A stretch of DNA of 64,000 bases from Mycobacterium sp. WUMAC-067 (GCF_020217485.1 NZ_JAEKMI010000002.1:1-64000); one strand, 5' to 3'. Shown: positions 39,026-50,091, numbered from the stretch's first letter. Numbers and translations: made by a program. The notes: a model not told the origin generated them from the sequence alone.

Positions 39026-42000
39026 TTAGCCGAAGGCGGTGTCGATGATCTCCTGCTGCTCGACGGCGTGCACCTTCGACGAGCCCGACGACGGAGCCGA
39101 CATCGCCCGCCGGGAAATCCGTTTGAGCCCGGTCAGCTTGTCGGGCAGCAGCTCGGGCAATTCCAGACCAAAGCGCGGCCACGCGCCCTGGTTGGCGGGC
39201 TCCTCCTGAACCCAGAAGTACTCCCTGACGCTCGGGTAGCGGTCCAGCGTTTCGCCCAGCCGGCGCTTCGGCAGCGGAGCGAGCTGCTCGATCCGCACGA
39301 TCGCCACGTCGTCCCGATCGTCCTTGGCCTTGCGGGCCACCAACTCGTAGTAGAGCTTGCCGCTGGTCAGCAGGACCCTGCTGACCTTGCTGCGATCACC
39401 GATGCCGTCCTCGTAGGTCGGCTCTTCGAGCACCGAGCGGAACTTGATCTCGGTGAAGTCCTTGACGTCGCTGACCGCCGCCTTGTTGCGCAGCATCGAC
39501 TTGGGCGTGAACACGATCAGCGGCCGCTGCACGCCGTCGAGGGCGTGTCGCCGCAACAGGTGGAAGTAGTTGGACGGCGTGGAGGGCATCGCGATCGTCA
39601 TCGAACCCTCCGCCCACAGCTGCAGGAAGCGCTCGATCCGGCCCGAGGTGTGGTCGGGGCCCTGGCCTTCGTGGCCGTGCGGCAGCAGCAGCACCACGTT
39701 GGACAACTGGCCCCACTTGGCCTCACCGGAGCTGATGAACTCGTCGATGATCGACTGCGCGCCGTTGACGAAGTCCCCGAACTGGGCTTCCCACAGGACG
39801 AGGGCGTCCGGGTTGCCCACGGTGTAGCCGTACTCGAAGCCGACCGCGGCGTATTCCGACAGCGGGGAGTCATAGACCAGGAACTTGCCGCCGGTGGGGG
39901 TGCCGTCTGGGTTGGTCGCCAGCAGCTGCAGCGGCGTGAACTCCTCACCGGTGTTGCGGTCGATGATCACCGAGTGCCGCTGCGAGAAGGTGCCGCGCCG
40001 GGTGTCTTGCCCCGACAGCCGCACCAGCTTGCCCTCGGCCACCAGCGAGCCCAGCGCCAGCAGCTCGGCGAAGGCCCAGTCGATCTTGCCCTCGTAGGCC
40101 ATCTCCCGGCGCTTCTCCAGCACCGGCTGCACCCGCGGGTGCGCCGTGAAGCCCTCGGGCAGCGCCAGGAATGCGTCACCGATACGGGCCAGCAACGCCT
40201 TGTCCACCGCGGTGGCCAGGCCCGCGGGCAGCATCTGGTCGGCTTCCACCGATTCGCTCGGCAGCGCGCCGTGCTTCTCCAGCTCTCGGACCTCGTTGAA
40301 CACCCGCTCGAGCTGGCCCTGGTAGTCGCGCAGGGCGTCCTCGGCTTCCTTCATCGAGATGTCGCCGCGGCCGATCAGGGCTTCGGTGTAGCTCTTGCGG
40401 ACTCCGCGCTTGATGTCGACGACGTCGTACATGGCGGGGTTGGTCATCGACGGGTCATCGCCTTCGTTGTGCCCGCGCTTGCGGTAGCACAGCATGTCGA
40501 TGACGACGTCCTTCTTGAACTCCTGCCGGAAGTCGACGGCCAGCTTGGCCACCCACGCGCACGCCTCCGGGTCGTCGCCGTTGACGTGGAAGATCGGCGC
40601 CCCGATCATCTTCGCGACATCGGTGCAGTACTCGCTGGACCGCGAGTACTCCGGCGCGGTGGTGAAGCCGATCTGGTTGTTGGCGATGATGTGAATGGTG
40701 CCGCCGACGCGGTAACCGGGCAGGTGGGTCAGGTTGAGGGTCTCGGCGACCACGCCCTGACCGGCGAACGCCGCATCGCCGTGCAGCATCATCGGCACCA
40801 CCGAGAAGGCCTTGTCGTCGCCCTGGTCCTCGGCGCCCCGGTCCAGCAGGTCCTGCTTGGCCCGGACCAGGCCCTCCAGCACCGGGTCGACGGCTTCCAG
40901 GTGCGACGGGTTGGCGGTCAGCGAAACCTGAATGTCGTTGTCGCCGAACATCTGTAGGTACACGCCGGTGGCGCCCAGGTGGTACTTGACGTCTCCGGAG
41001 CCGTGTGCCTGCGCCGGGTTGAGGTTGCCCTCGAACTCGGAAAAGATCTGTGAGTACGGCTTGCCGACGATGTTGGCCAGTACGTTGAGCCGGCCGCGGT
41101 GCGGCATCCCGATGACCACCTCGTCGAGCCCGTGCTCGGCGCACTGGTCGATCGCCGCATCCATCATTGGAATGATGCTTTCCGCACCCTCAAGTGAAAA
41201 CCGTTTCTGCCCAACGTATTTGGTCTGCAGGAAGGTTTCGAAGGCCTCGGCCGCGTTCAGTTTGCTCAGGATGAACTTCTGCTCGGCCACCGTCGGCTTG
41301 ACGTGCTTGGTCTCGACACGCTGCTGCAGCCATTCCTGTTGCGAGGGCTCGAGAATGTGGGTGTACTCCACGCCGATGTGACGGCAGTAGGCATCGCGCA
41401 GCAGACCCAGCACGTCGCGCAGCTTCTTGTATTCGGAACCGGCGAACCCGTTGACCTTGAACACCCGATCCAGATCCCACAGCGTCAGACCGTGGTTGAG
41501 GATCTCGAGGTCGGGGTGGCTGCGGAACCGGCTGCCGTCCAAGCGCAGCGGGTCGATGTCGGCCATCAGATGGCCCCGATTGCGGTAGGCCGCAATCAAC
41601 TCCATCACCCGGGCGGTCTTGTCGACGATCGAGTCCGGGTTGTCGGTGCTCCAGCGCACCGGTAGATAGGGGTTTCCCAGCTCGCGGAAGATCTCGTCCC
41701 AGAAGGCGTCCGACAGCAGCATCTCGTGGATGGTGCGCAAGAAGTCGCCGGATTCCGCGCCCTGGATGATGCGGTGGTCATAGGTCGACGTGAGCGTGAT
41801 CAGCTTGCCGATCCCCAGCTCGGCGATGCGTTCCTCGCTGGCGCCCTGGAACTCGGCGGGATATTCCATGGCGCCGACGCCGATGATGGCGCCCTGGCCC
41901 GTCATCAGCCGCGGCACCGAGTGCACGGTGCCGATGGTGCCCGGGTTGGTCAGCGAAATCGTCACGCCGGCAAAGTCTTCGGCGGTCAGCTTGCCGTCGC

Positions 42001-42757
42001 GGGCCCGTCGCACGATGTCTTCGTAGGCGGTGACGAACTGCGCGAACCGCATGGTCTCGCAGCCCTTGATGCCGGCCACCACCAGAGAACGCTTGCCGTC
42101 CTTGCCCTGCAGGTCGATGGCCAGGCCGAGGTTGGTGTGCGCCGGGGTGATGGCGGTGGGTTTGCCGTCGACCTCGGCGTAGTGCCGATTCATGTTCGGG
42201 AACTTCTTGATCGCCTGCACCAGCGCGTACCCGAGCAGGTGGGTGAACGAGATCTTGCCGCCGCGCGTGCGCTTGAGTTGGTTGTTGATGACGATCCGGT
42301 TGTCGATCAGCAGCTTGGCGGGGACGGCGCGGACACTGGTCGCCGTCGGCACGTCCAGCGACGCCGACATGTTCTTGACGACGGCCGCCGCGGCGCCGCG
42401 CAGCGTCTGCAACTCGTCGCCTTCGGCCGGCGGGGGAGCGGCGGCCTTCGCCGGCGCGGGCCGCGCCGGGACCCCGTTGCCGGCGGCCGTGCTGACGGGG
42501 GGTGTCGTGCTGGAAGGGGGCGCGGGCTTGGGGCTTTGGGCGGGAGCCGGGGCCGGCTTCGCCGGCGCGGGGGCCGCGGCCGGCCGGCCATCGCCGCTGG
42601 TCGGGGCCGCGGGCGCCGCCTCGCCGGTGGGCTCGGGGTTGTAGTCGACCAGGAATTCATGCCAGCTCGGATCCACCGACGAGGGGTCATCGCGGAACTT
42701 GCGGTACATCTCCTCGACCAGCCATTCGTTCTGACCGAATGGTGAACTTATGTTGCT
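39026..42757 (-). CDS. kgd: Multifunctional 2-oxoglutarate metabolism enzyme (KGD, E1o/E2o-type)
   Basis: A 1243-residue thiamine-diphosphate enzyme that decarboxylates 2-oxoglutarate, acting as E1 of the oxoglutarate dehydrogenase complex and as 2-hydroxy-3-oxoadipate synthase (Rv1248c). A short N-terminal segment ([20 protein letters not shown]), a Pro/Ala linker (about 40-120) and an acyltransferase-like domain with TYDHRIIQG are followed by the E1 part with [24 protein letters not shown] and [13 protein letters not shown] 42757 is chosen by comparison with the known N-terminus. No lipoyl domain is fused. Confidence 0.95.
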   Translation of the reverse strand, partial: SNISSPFGQNEWLVEEMYRKFRDDPSSVDPSWHEFLVDYNPEPTGEAAPAAPTSGDGRPAAAPAPAKPAPAPAQSPKPAPPSSTTPPVSTAAGNGVPARPAPAKAAAPPPAEGDELQTLRGAAAAVVKNMSASLDVPTATSVRAVPAKLLIDNRIVINNQLKRTRGGKISFTHLLGYALVQAIKKFPNMNRHYAEVDGKPTAITPAHTNLGLAIDLQGKDGKRSLVVAGIKGCETMRFAQFVTAYEDIVRRARDGKLTAEDFAGVTISLTNPGTIGTVHSVPRLMTGQGAIIGVGAMEYPAEFQGASEERIAELGIGKLITLTSTYDHRIIQGAESGDFLRTIHEMLLSDAFWDEIFRELGNPYLPVRWSTDNPDSIVDKTARVMELIAAYRNRGHLMADIDPLRLDGSRFRSHPDLEILNHGLTLWDLDRVFKVNGFAGSEYKKLRDVLGLLRDAYCRHIGVEYTHILEPSQQEWLQQRVETKHVKPTVAEQKFILSKLNAAEAFETFLQTKYVGQKRFSLEGAESIIPMMDAAIDQCAEHGLDEVVIGMPHRGRLNVLANIVGKPYSQIFSEFEGNLNPAQAHGSGDVKYHLGATGVYLQMFGDNDIQVSLTANPSHLEAVDPVLEGLVRAKQDLLDRGAEDQGDDKAFSVVPMMLHGDAAFAGQGVVAETLNLTHLPGYRVGGTIHIIANNQIGFTTAPEYSRSSEYCTDVAKMIGAPIFHVNGDDPEACAWVAKLAVDFRQEFKKDVVIDMLCYRKRGHNEGDDPSMTNPAMYDVVDIKRGVRKSYTEALIGRGDISMKEAEDALRDYQGQLERVFNEVRELEKHGALPSESVEADQMLPAGLATAVDKALLARIGDAFLALPEGFTAHPRVQPVLEKRREMAYEGKIDWAFAELLALGSLVAEGKLVRLSGQDTRRGTFSQRHSVIIDRNTGEEFTPLQLLATNPDGTPTGGKFLVYDSPLSEYAAVGFEYGYTVGNPDALVLWEAQFGDFVNGAQSIIDEFISSGEAKWGQLSNVVLLLPHGHEGQGPDHTSGRIERFLQLWAEGSMTIAMPSTPSNYFHLLRRHALDGVQRPLIVFTPKSMLRNKAAVSDVKDFTEIKFRSVLEEPTYEDGIGDRSKVSRVLLTSGKLYYELVARKAKDDRDDVAIVRIEQLAPLPKRRLGETLDRYPSVREYFWVQEEPANQGAWPRFGLELPELLPDKLTGLKRISRRAMSAPSSGSSKVHAVEQQEIIDTAFG

Positions 42758-42944
42758 CACGACCGCAGTTCGCCTCAATCCCTTTGTCCTACAGGGTCAC
42801 CGCAGCGCTATTGCGCGGCAGCACCCTCGTCGGCCCCGGCGGGCCGAGCACCTCATAGCCATGGCGGCACGCATTGCTTCCGCCCTATAAAGGCTAACCT
42901 CTCGCCACCAATCTGCCAGGCGGACCGGGGGGCCTCGGGGAGGG
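42758..42944 (-). promoter_or_regulatory. kgd upstream region
   Basis: This 187-base gap holds no gene. On the minus strand GGTTAGCCTTTATAGGGCGG (about 42881-42900) contains an A/T-rich stretch that could be the kgd -10 region. The GGTTAGCC part resembles only half an iron box. Confidence 0.25.
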
Positions 42945-43724
42945 TCAGCCGGCTTCGGGGACCGGGGGCACCAGATGCAGGGCGCGGGGCCAGCGCGCGG
43001 GTGGGGCGCCGAACGCCCGCTTGGCGTTGCGGACCATCTTCTTGCCGGCGAGGTAATTGCCCACTGCCCCCACCACGACCCCGATCCCGACCGGCAGCAG
43101 TTTGCCGAACAACAGGGCGCCCCGCCGCACGGTGTACTTCCTGACCCACGACTTGAGCAGTCGCGAGTTCAGTCCCGACATCGACGACAGCGGCAGCGCG
43201 GCCAGGCTCTCGGAAATCCAGCCGCCGCTGGTGCGCCGCGGACCGAGCAGCTCCGCGACGGCGTGCTCGCTGTTGTCACCGACGAGCACCGCCAGCACCA
43301 GGGCGCGGCGTCGTTCGCGGTGATCGGCCGGAATGTCGTGGACCACCGCGACCGCCAACACGAAGAACGCGGTGGCCTCGAGGAACGTCACCGTTTCCGC
43401 GGCCGCCGCGGACAGGGCACTCAACGTGCCGATTCCGGGGACGGTCGCCGCGGCCCCAACCGCAACGCCGCCGGCCGTCACGATGGCCACGTAACGCTTC
43501 TGCAGCTTGGCCAGGATCTCCGCCGGGCTGGCCTCGGGATCGGCGTTGCGCAGCCGGTTCACATAAGCCTCGGCGGCGGGGCCCTGTATCCGCGAGCTGC
43601 GCTCGATGACCTGCGCCAACGCCCGCGCGGACATCTTGGGCCGACCGTCCTTGCCGGTCGGCGCCTCTCCCGCGTTGGCCATGTTGAAAAACCGCTTCCG
43701 CGACCTGTTCCGTCGGGCCCGCAT
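42945..43724 (-). CDS. Conserved membrane-associated protein (Rv1249c-like)
   Basis: The 259-residue protein has a basic N-terminus (RARRNRSRKRF) and a helical region (MSARALAQVIERSS). Glycine/alanine-rich hydrophobic segments (VTAGGVAVGAAATVPGIGTL and TVTFLEATAFFVLAVAVVHD) may insert in the membrane, and there is another near VGIGVVVGAVGNYLAGKKM. No catalytic motif is recognisable and function is unknown. ATG 43724 has AGGAGA 6 bases upstream. It diverges from the MFS exporter. Confidence 0.78.
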   Translation of the reverse strand: MRARRNRSRKRFFNMANAGEAPTGKDGRPKMSARALAQVIERSSRIQGPAAEAYVNRLRNADPEASPAEILAKLQKRYVAIVTAGGVAVGAAATVPGIGTLSALSAAAAETVTFLEATAFFVLAVAVVHDIPADHRERRRALVLAVLVGDNSEHAVAELLGPRRTSGGWISESLAALPLSSMSGLNSRLLKSWVRKYTVRRGALLFGKLLPVGIGVVVGAVGNYLAGKKMVRNAKRAFGAPPARWPRALHLVPPVPEAG

Positions 43725-43997
43725 ACTGTCTCTCCTGCAAATGGGGTTCCTTCAGGCTAACGTGCCCGCGGCACATCCTGACGCGTTATCTGTCCCCACC
43801 GGATCCGTGGCTGCCGGCCCTCTTGCGCCGCCGGGAATAATGCAGGCTGGATGTCTGCGACGGCCGTGCCGTTGGTCGGTCGTCGTGGTGAACGGTTCGC
43901 CGTGCGCGCGGTCGATGACCTGGCAGTTCAGGCCGGTCGACCAGACGGGCCGATGCGGCGTAAACGGCATCGTCGGGAGCGAAACGAGGTGGGGTGG
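43725..43997. other. Divergent intergenic region before the MFS exporter
   Basis: This is a 273-base gap. GGAATAATGC near 43836 could be a -10 region for the MFS gene. From ATG 43851 the MFS frame is open (about 49 extra Arg-rich residues), but I regard it as untranslated leader. No RNA gene or repeat is evident. Confidence 0.35.
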
Positions 43998-46007
43998 ATG
44001 ACCACGGCTGCGCCCCGCACGCCCGGGGGTCAGGGGCGTGCGGGTTCCGGGCCGGCGCGGGCCGCCCATCGCTGGGATTTCATCACCCGGAGCTCGCCGC
44101 ACTCACAGAACCCCTGGAACCCGCTTTGGGCGATGATGATCGGCTTTTTCATGATCATGGTCGACTCGACCATCGTCGCGATCGCAAACCCGACCATCAT
44201 GGCCAACCTGCGCATCGGCTACGACACCGTGGTCTGGGTGACCAGCGCCTACCTGCTGGGTTATGCCGTCGTGTTGCTCGTGGCGGGTCGCCTCGGCGAC
44301 CGGTTCGGCCCCAAGAACCTGTACCTGATCGGCCTGGTGGTCTTCACTATCTCCTCGGTGTGGTGCGGACTGTCGGGCAGCGCCGCCATGCTGATCGCGG
44401 CCCGCGTCGTGCAAGGCATCGGAGCGGGCGTGCTCACCCCGCAAACCTTGTCGACGATCACCCGGATCTTCCCGCCGGAACGGCGCGGCATCGCGGTGAG
44501 CTTGTGGGGCGCCACCGCGGGAGTCGCCAGCCTGGTGGGCCCGCTGGCCGGCGGTGTCCTGGTCGACGGGCTGGGCTGGGAGTGGATCTTCTTCGTCAAC
44601 GTCCCCATCGGGGTGATCGGGCTGGCGTTGGCGTATTGGCTGATCCCGGTGTTGCCCACCCAGTCACACCGGTTCGATCTGATCGGGGTGGGCCTGTCCG
44701 CGGTGGGCATGTTCTTGATCGTGTTCGGGCTGCAGCAGGGGCAGGCCGCGCACTGGCAGCCGTGGATTTGGGCGTTGATCGTCGCGGGCTTCGGGTTCAT
44801 GACGGTGTTCGTCTTCTGGCAGTCGGCGAACCCCCACGAACCGCTGATTCCGTTGGTGATCTTCGGTGACCGCGACTTCAGCCTGTGCAACGTCGGGGTG
44901 GCCATCGTCTCGTTCGCCGCGACGGCGATGATGCTGCCGCTGACGTTTTATGCGCAGGCTGTTTGCGGGCTGTCGCCGACGCGCTCGGCCCTGCTGATCG
45001 CGCCGATGGCGATCGCCAACGGGGTGTTCGCGCCGTTCGTCGGCAAGATCGTCGACAATTACCATCCGCGGCCGGTGCTCGGTTTCGGTTTTTCGGTGCT
45101 GGCGATCGCGCTGACCTGGCTCACCTTCGAGATGGCGCCGACGACGCCGATCTGGCGGCTGGTGTTGCCGTTCTTCGCGATGGGCGTGGGGATGGCGTTC
45201 GTGTGGTCGCCGCTGACCGCGACCGCGACGCGAAACCTGCCCGCGCAGCTGGCCGGTGCGGGCTCTGCGGTGTACAACTCGGTCCGGCAGCTGGGCGCGG
45301 TGCTCGGCAGCGCCGGCATGGCCGCATTCATGACCTGGCGGATCAGTGCCGAGATGCCGCGGCGGCCGTCCGGTGGGGGCGTCGACGAGGACGCCATCGC
45401 GTTGCAGTTGCCCCCGTTTCTGCGCGAACCGTTTGCGGTCGCGATGTCGCAATCGGTGCTGTTGCCCGCGTTCATCGCGTTGTTCGGGATCATCGCCGCC
45501 CTGTTCTTGGTGGGCTTCGCCCCCTGGTCGCGCACCGGCCGAGGCGGCGATCCCTTCGGGCCCGACGACGATGACATCGTCGACGACGACTATGACGACG
45601 ACGAGTACGTCGAATTGCTCCTCCAACGCGAATCCGATGTCGAGCGCGGCGGCCCGCCGTCAGGGGAGCGGGCTAATGCGGGGCCCCCTCCCGCCGGCCC
45701 GCGGCCGCGGGGCCCGGTCGATTCGTCGCGCAGCGTGTTCAATGAGCCGGTAGCGCCGGCGCAACCAATTGGCTTTGCCCACAACGGCTCTCATGTCGAC
45801 AGCGGCAAGCGCCTCCGTCAGGTGGCGGTGCGACGCTCGGTCAAGCCCAGCCCGCCGGTGGAGCGGTTTACCCGACCGCCGCGCCGCCCCCACAGGGGTC
45901 CGGCGGGTCACCACTTCACCGAGGGTGACTCGCTGCGAGGTCACCACCACCGCGCCGATCCCGACGACGATCCCACCGGTTACGGCCGGCACTCGTCGGG
46001 AAATTAG
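43998..46007 (+). CDS. MFS drug exporter (DHA2, 14 helices) with long charged C-terminal tail
   Basis: A 669-residue proton-driven exporter of the EmrB/QacA type (Rv1250-like). Motif A is [20 protein letters not shown], motif C-like [15 protein letters not shown] and [20 protein letters not shown] follow, and there are fourteen predicted helices. After the last helix ([11 protein letters not shown], near 515) comes a tail of about 150 residues: an Asp-rich block ([15 protein letters not shown]) followed by a Pro/Arg/His-rich region. ATG 43998 has GAGGTGGGG upstream. The substrate is unknown. Confidence 0.88.
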   Translation: MTTAAPRTPGGQGRAGSGPARAAHRWDFITRSSPHSQNPWNPLWAMMIGFFMIMVDSTIVAIANPTIMANLRIGYDTVVWVTSAYLLGYAVVLLVAGRLGDRFGPKNLYLIGLVVFTISSVWCGLSGSAAMLIAARVVQGIGAGVLTPQTLSTITRIFPPERRGIAVSLWGATAGVASLVGPLAGGVLVDGLGWEWIFFVNVPIGVIGLALAYWLIPVLPTQSHRFDLIGVGLSAVGMFLIVFGLQQGQAAHWQPWIWALIVAGFGFMTVFVFWQSANPHEPLIPLVIFGDRDFSLCNVGVAIVSFAATAMMLPLTFYAQAVCGLSPTRSALLIAPMAIANGVFAPFVGKIVDNYHPRPVLGFGFSVLAIALTWLTFEMAPTTPIWRLVLPFFAMGVGMAFVWSPLTATATRNLPAQLAGAGSAVYNSVRQLGAVLGSAGMAAFMTWRISAEMPRRPSGGGVDEDAIALQLPPFLREPFAVAMSQSVLLPAFIALFGIIAALFLVGFAPWSRTGRGGDPFGPDDDDIVDDDYDDDEYVELLLQRESDVERGGPPSGERANAGPPPAGPRPRGPVDSSRSVFNEPVAPAQPIGFAHNGSHVDSGKRLRQVAVRRSVKPSPPVERFTRPPRRPHRGPAGHHFTEGDSLRGHHHRADPDDDPTGYGRHSSGN

Positions 46008-46012
46008 GCGCC

Positions 46013-49000
46013 TCAGCGCAGATCGGGTTGGGTGAGCGCCAAGAATGCGCCCAGGTCGGTCAGGCCCGCGGGCGTGGCGGGCAGGTAGTCCGTCAGCGAC
46101 GGCGACCGCACGATCACCGCTGCGTATTGCGCCCGGCTGACCGCCACGTTGAGTCGATTCCTGTTGAGCAGGAAGGACATTCCGCGTGGCACCACGTCCG
46201 TGGAGGAAACCGTCATCGAGATGAACACCACGGGCGCCTGGCCGCCTTGGAACTTGTCGACGGTCCCCACCCGCACACCGCCGAGCCCGGCAGAGCTCAA
46301 CCGGCGACGCAGCAATGCCACCTGCGCGTTGTAGGGTGCCAGCACCAGCACATCGGCGGCCGTCAATGCCCGGCGGCCGTGCTCATCGGTCCATGGCGCG
46401 CCGAGCAGTTGCCCGATCTCGGCGGCGATCGCGTCGGCCTCCTCCGGGCTTTCGGTCGAATTACCCTGGTGCTCAACCGAAAGCAGCTGCACACCCGGCC
46501 CATACCCGTCCAGGCGGCGGGCGGCGGTGCATTCATCCGAATGCAGCCTGCCTTCGTAGGACAGCGAGGACACAGCGGCGCAGACGGCCGGGTGCATCCG
46601 GTAGGAACGGTCCAGAAAGTAGCCACGTTCGTCGGGCAGCGTCCGTTGACCGTCGACCAGCCAAGCCAGCGCGGACGTGTCCACCTGCTCCGGATGGGTG
46701 CCCTGGCTGACTTGCGGCAACTGTTGGGGGTCTCCGAGCAGCAGCAGATTCGCGGCGGCCGGAGCCACGGCGATGGTGTTGGCCAGACAGAATTGGCCCG
46801 CCTCGTCGATCACCAGCAGATCCAGGCTGCCCGGCGGTATCCGGTTGGCGTTGGCGAAATCCCATGCGGTGCCGCCGATCACACAACCCGGCGTGTCAGC
46901 GAGGAACGCGGCGTACGCGCTGCCGTCGATCTCTTGCCAGCGCGGAGCCTGGTGGTCGTTGCGCTTCTTCGCGATCCGTTGCGGATCCAGGCCGGCGTCG
47001 ATCACGCAGTCCAGCAGGTTCTCCACCGTGGCGTGCGATTGCGCGACGACGCCGACGCGCCAGCCGCGCTCGGTGACCAGGTGTTGGATCACTCGCGCGG
47101 CCGTGTGCGTCTTGCCGGTGCCGGGCGGCCCGTGCACCGCCAGGTACGACGAATCCAAATCGAGTAGTGCGGCGGTGATGTCGGCTGTGATGTTCGAGGC
47201 GTCGGTGCCGCGCGGCAGGGGAGTGCCGCTGCGCGTGCGGGGCGCGCGGCGCAGCAGGACGTCGACGATGGCGCTGCAGGGTAGGCGCGGGAGTCCGTCG
47301 GTCAGTGCTGCGGCGGTCGCCTCGATCGACTCCCGCAGCGCCGTGGTGGGAATCGGCGGGCCGGGGGTCAGCGCGAAGGGCAGCTGGTGAAATGGCTTGC
47401 CGTCGCCGCCAACTCGTTCGAGGACGATCACTGTGGTGGGCACCGCCGGGTCGTCGGCTTCGAGGACCGTGGCCCGTCCGGCCGCCCGTCGGTCCGGGCT
47501 GTCGGTCATGCCGGGCGGCGCCGGCGGTTTGTACAGCGCAAAGACGTCGCTCTTCAGGTCGCCGCGGGCCAGCTCGCCGTGTAACTGCAGGCGTCGCTGC
47601 GGTTTGCGCGCGCGGGGCGGGGTGTGCCAGTCGACGCTGACGGACGCGTCCTCGGCGACGAAAACATCGGTGTTGTCCGCCCATTCGTCGACGGGGAAGT
47701 TCAGCCGGTCGAAATGCGCCCACCAGAACGGTTTGTCCTCGCGGCGGTGGTAGCCGCGTGCGGCGGCCACCAACGCCACCGCCGTCTGCTCCGGGGTGCG
47801 CTCGTCGATGCCGGCAGCCCCGGTGAACGCCGACAGCGTCACCGCCAGTGGGTCGCGGTCCTCGACGGTGTTGCCGTCGCCCACGGGCTGGGCGCCGATC
47901 GGTACGACGCCGGATTCATAGGCGCGCAGCAGCAGCCAGTTACGCAATTCCTGAGTCGACCGGCAGTCGTAGTGGTTGTAGTCCTCGATCTCCTTGAGCA
48001 CGGACGAGGCCTCGTCGCCCCGGCCCTCTGCGTGCAGTTCGCAATACCGTGCGTAGGAGGTGATCGAATCGGTCGCGGTGGTCACGTCCCCCGCGCGCAG
48101 TTGGGACCCCATGTAGAGGGGCTCGAGCGCCTTGAGGCTGAATGACTCCGCGCCGACGCGAATGCTCCTGCGCACCAACGGGTAAAGGTCGACCAACGTG
48201 CCGCTGCGCAGCAGTTCGTCGACTTCGTCCTCGCCGACGCCGTAGCGCCCGGCCAGCCGCAGCAACGCGGTCTTCTCGTAGGGCGCGTAGTGGTAGATGT
48301 GCATGTTGGGGCGGCGCTTGCGCCGTTTGGCCACCATCGCCAAGAAATCGGTCAGTGCTTTGCGTTCATCGGTCCGGTTGTGCGCCCACAGCGGGCGGAA
48401 CGTGCCCGTCGGGCCGGCCTCCAGGACACCGAACAGGTATTCCAGGCCCCACTCGCGGCCGTCGGTGGTCCACAGCGGGTCGCCTTCGAAGTCGAAGAAC
48501 AGATCGCCGGGGTCCGGCTCGGGGAGTAGCGCCAACGGCTGTGGGTCGATGACCTCGACCTGCGCCACGCCTGTGTCGCGTTGGCGCACTTGCAGTTTCG
48601 CCTGAGTCGTCAACGTGGCGACGACACCGGGGGCAAGCCCGGGCACGGGTCCGTTGTGGGCGGCCAGTTCGGCGACGGTGGTGATGCCGGCATGGAACAG
48701 CTTGTCCCGCTGGCTTACTCGTAAGCCGGCGACCAGCAGCACATCGTCGGCGGCCCGTAGCTGCTCGAGGCACAACGGACAATGAAAACAGGCGGCCACG
48801 CTTTCGTCGTCCCACCGCACCGCGGCGCCGCTCGCATAGTGGTCGACGAGCAGCCGCTGCAGGCGCGCCCGCTGCGAACGGTAGACCGGGACCAGGTCGC
48901 AGACGCGGTGCCGCACGGCCGTTCCGTCACCGAGCCGCAGTTCGGCCTCCGGCGCGACCGGCACGCCCGAGGCGGCCAGCGCGTCGGCGTAGGCGGCGAG

Positions 49001-49435
49001 CTGCAACAGCGCGGTCACCTTTTCGGAGCGGGCCAACTTGGTGTCGACGACCCGATACTGCTCGCCGTCACGCACTAGGAAGTCGGCGAATCCGAGGAAG
49101 CGGCCGTCGAACATCGCGGCTTGATACACCGCGGGGGCGCGGTCGGCGACGGCGCGCAGCGTCGCGTCGGTGGCCGCCGCCAGCCCGGCGGTCGTGTACG
49201 CCGGGCGGCCGATGACCGCGACCTCATCGCCGAACCGCTCGCGCAATCGGGCGAGCTCGCGCCGCTCATGCTCGTCGCCGAGGGCGGCTGTCCGCGTGAG
49301 CAGTTCGTCCTCGATCGCGGTCGCCGGGCCGCGGCCGAGTTTCGCGTCGAAATCCCGCAGCAGCGCGAATTCGCAGCGGGCGGCGGCGGCAAGGTCCGAC
49401 GCGCTGTAAACGATGCTGTCGCCGGTCACGAACAC
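46013..49435 (-). CDS. RecB-like nuclease / RNase H-fold / SF1 helicase fusion (TM0106 type)
   Basis: The 1140-residue DNA-processing protein (Rv1251c-like) has an N-terminal Cas4/RecB-like nuclease with iron-sulfur cysteines C21, C216, C219 and C222 (CFHCPLC) and nuclease core FADFLVRDGEQYRVVDTKLA (about 110-130). A middle RNase H-like domain follows (DLFFDFEGDPLW, near 310), then a C-terminal superfamily 1B helicase with Walker A GPPGTGKTHTAA (769), LLVIDEAGQF, and VGTVDKFQGGQAPVVF...NRLNVAVSRA. A role in DNA repair or defence is plausible but unproven. GTG 49435 is chosen: TACAGT lies 7 bases upstream and FVTGDSIVYSASDL is the family start. Confidence 0.85.
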   Translation of the reverse strand: MFVTGDSIVYSASDLAAAARCEFALLRDFDAKLGRGPATAIEDELLTRTAALGDEHERRELARLRERFGDEVAVIGRPAYTTAGLAAATDATLRAVADRAPAVYQAAMFDGRFLGFADFLVRDGEQYRVVDTKLARSEKVTALLQLAAYADALAASGVPVAPEAELRLGDGTAVRHRVCDLVPVYRSQRARLQRLLVDHYASGAAVRWDDESVAACFHCPLCLEQLRAADDVLLVAGLRVSQRDKLFHAGITTVAELAAHNGPVPGLAPGVVATLTTQAKLQVRQRDTGVAQVEVIDPQPLALLPEPDPGDLFFDFEGDPLWTTDGREWGLEYLFGVLEAGPTGTFRPLWAHNRTDERKALTDFLAMVAKRRKRRPNMHIYHYAPYEKTALLRLAGRYGVGEDEVDELLRSGTLVDLYPLVRRSIRVGAESFSLKALEPLYMGSQLRAGDVTTATDSITSYARYCELHAEGRGDEASSVLKEIEDYNHYDCRSTQELRNWLLLRAYESGVVPIGAQPVGDGNTVEDRDPLAVTLSAFTGAAGIDERTPEQTAVALVAAARGYHRREDKPFWWAHFDRLNFPVDEWADNTDVFVAEDASVSVDWHTPPRARKPQRRLQLHGELARGDLKSDVFALYKPPAPPGMTDSPDRRAAGRATVLEADDPAVPTTVIVLERVGGDGKPFHQLPFALTPGPPIPTTALRESIEATAAALTDGLPRLPCSAIVDVLLRRAPRTRSGTPLPRGTDASNITADITAALLDLDSSYLAVHGPPGTGKTHTAARVIQHLVTERGWRVGVVAQSHATVENLLDCVIDAGLDPQRIAKKRNDHQAPRWQEIDGSAYAAFLADTPGCVIGGTAWDFANANRIPPGSLDLLVIDEAGQFCLANTIAVAPAAANLLLLGDPQQLPQVSQGTHPEQVDTSALAWLVDGQRTLPDERGYFLDRSYRMHPAVCAAVSSLSYEGRLHSDECTAARRLDGYGPGVQLLSVEHQGNSTESPEEADAIAAEIGQLLGAPWTDEHGRRALTAADVLVLAPYNAQVALLRRRLSSAGLGGVRVGTVDKFQGGQAPVVFISMTVSSTDVVPRGMSFLLNRNRLNVAVSRAQYAAVIVRSPSLTDYLPATPAGLTDLGAFLALTQPDLR

Positions 49436-49442
49436 TGGAGCC

Positions 49443-49448
49443 ACTGTA
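49443..49448 (-). promoter_or_regulatory. -10 element (TACAGT) for the nuclease-helicase gene
   Basis: TACAGT on the minus strand overlaps the alternative GTG 49444 and lies 7 bases before GTG 49435, favouring the latter as a leaderless start. Confidence 0.5.
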
Positions 49449-49495
49449 GGACAGGGCTCCGACAGGATGGTCGCGCTGGGCGGGCGTGCCCGGGA

Positions 49496-50077
49496 TCAGT
49501 GCCCGGGCGTATTGCCGATCAGTTCGACCGCGTTGCCGTTCCAATGGAACTTCACGTCGGTGTTCAAGCCCTTGATCCCGCCCGGGTAGGTCAACGCCAC
49601 GGTGTCGCCCGTGGTTTGCGCCGGGTCGATGCCGTTGAAGCCGTAGGTGTCGGGGACACCCTGCGGGATGAATTGGCCGAGGTGGAACAGCACCGCGCGG
49701 GTGGTCGGGCTGACCGCGTTGGTGTTGGCCTTGATGATCACCGCCGAGAGCTGCGCGCACTGGTTGTAGTTGCCGGCCAGCGGCTCGGGATTCCACGGCT
49801 GCTGGCTGCGCGGGTCGCGCGGCAGTTCGGACACCACCTTCGCGATGGTGGGCGAGGCGAGATTGACCGCGCATGGATCGGCCGGTGGCGCGTTGCCGGG
49901 CTGGGCAGCCGGCGACGGCGTGGCCGGGGCAGTGATCGACGGGGTTTCCGACGTCCTGGCCTGCGGTGTCTTTGCGACGGTGGAATCTCCTGAACCGCAG
50001 CCGGTCAAGGTGATGGCGATTAATGCAACAGCGGCCGAGCAGGTCAGTGGCTCGGTACGACACGGTAGCGACCACAC
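49496..50077 (-). CDS. lprE: Lipoprotein LprE
   Basis: A putative secreted lipoprotein of 193 residues. A signal helix (AAVALIAITLTGC) ends in lipobox LTGC. A Thr/Pro/Ser-rich linker (about 36-66) and a conserved domain follow (DPCAVNLASPTIAKVVSELP; PWNPEPLAGNYNQCAQLSAV; KFHWNGNAVELIGNTPG). Two cysteines in the mature domain could form a disulfide. Function is unknown. GTG 50077 is preferred (TACGGT 8 bases upstream, and VWSLPC resembles Rv1252c), but ATG 50098 is possible. Confidence 0.85.
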   Translation of the reverse strand: MWSLPCRTEPLTCSAAVALIAITLTGCGSGDSTVAKTPQARTSETPSITAPATPSPAAQPGNAPPADPCAVNLASPTIAKVVSELPRDPRSQQPWNPEPLAGNYNQCAQLSAVIIKANTNAVSPTTRAVLFHLGQFIPQGVPDTYGFNGIDPAQTTGDTVALTYPGGIKGLNTDVKFHWNGNAVELIGNTPGH

Positions 50078-50085
50078 ATCGACGC

Positions 50086-50091
50086 ACCGTA
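50086..50091 (-). promoter_or_regulatory. -10 element (TACGGT) for lprE
   Basis: TACGGT on the minus strand lies 8 bases before GTG 50077. If it is used, ATG 50098 cannot be the start. Confidence 0.45.

Noticed and set aside
39068..40957. 629-codon plus-strand open frame opposite kgd
   Set aside because: It is antisense to strongly conserved kgd coding sequence and has shadow-type composition.
42881..42900. IdeR box upstream of kgd
   Set aside because: Only one half (GGTTAGCC) fits; the other half fails at several positions.
43851..43997. Arg-rich 49-residue N-terminal extension of the MFS exporter
   Set aside because: ATG 43998 has a ribosome-binding site and the transporter fold begins soon after. 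The extension has no recognisable feature, though it cannot be excluded.
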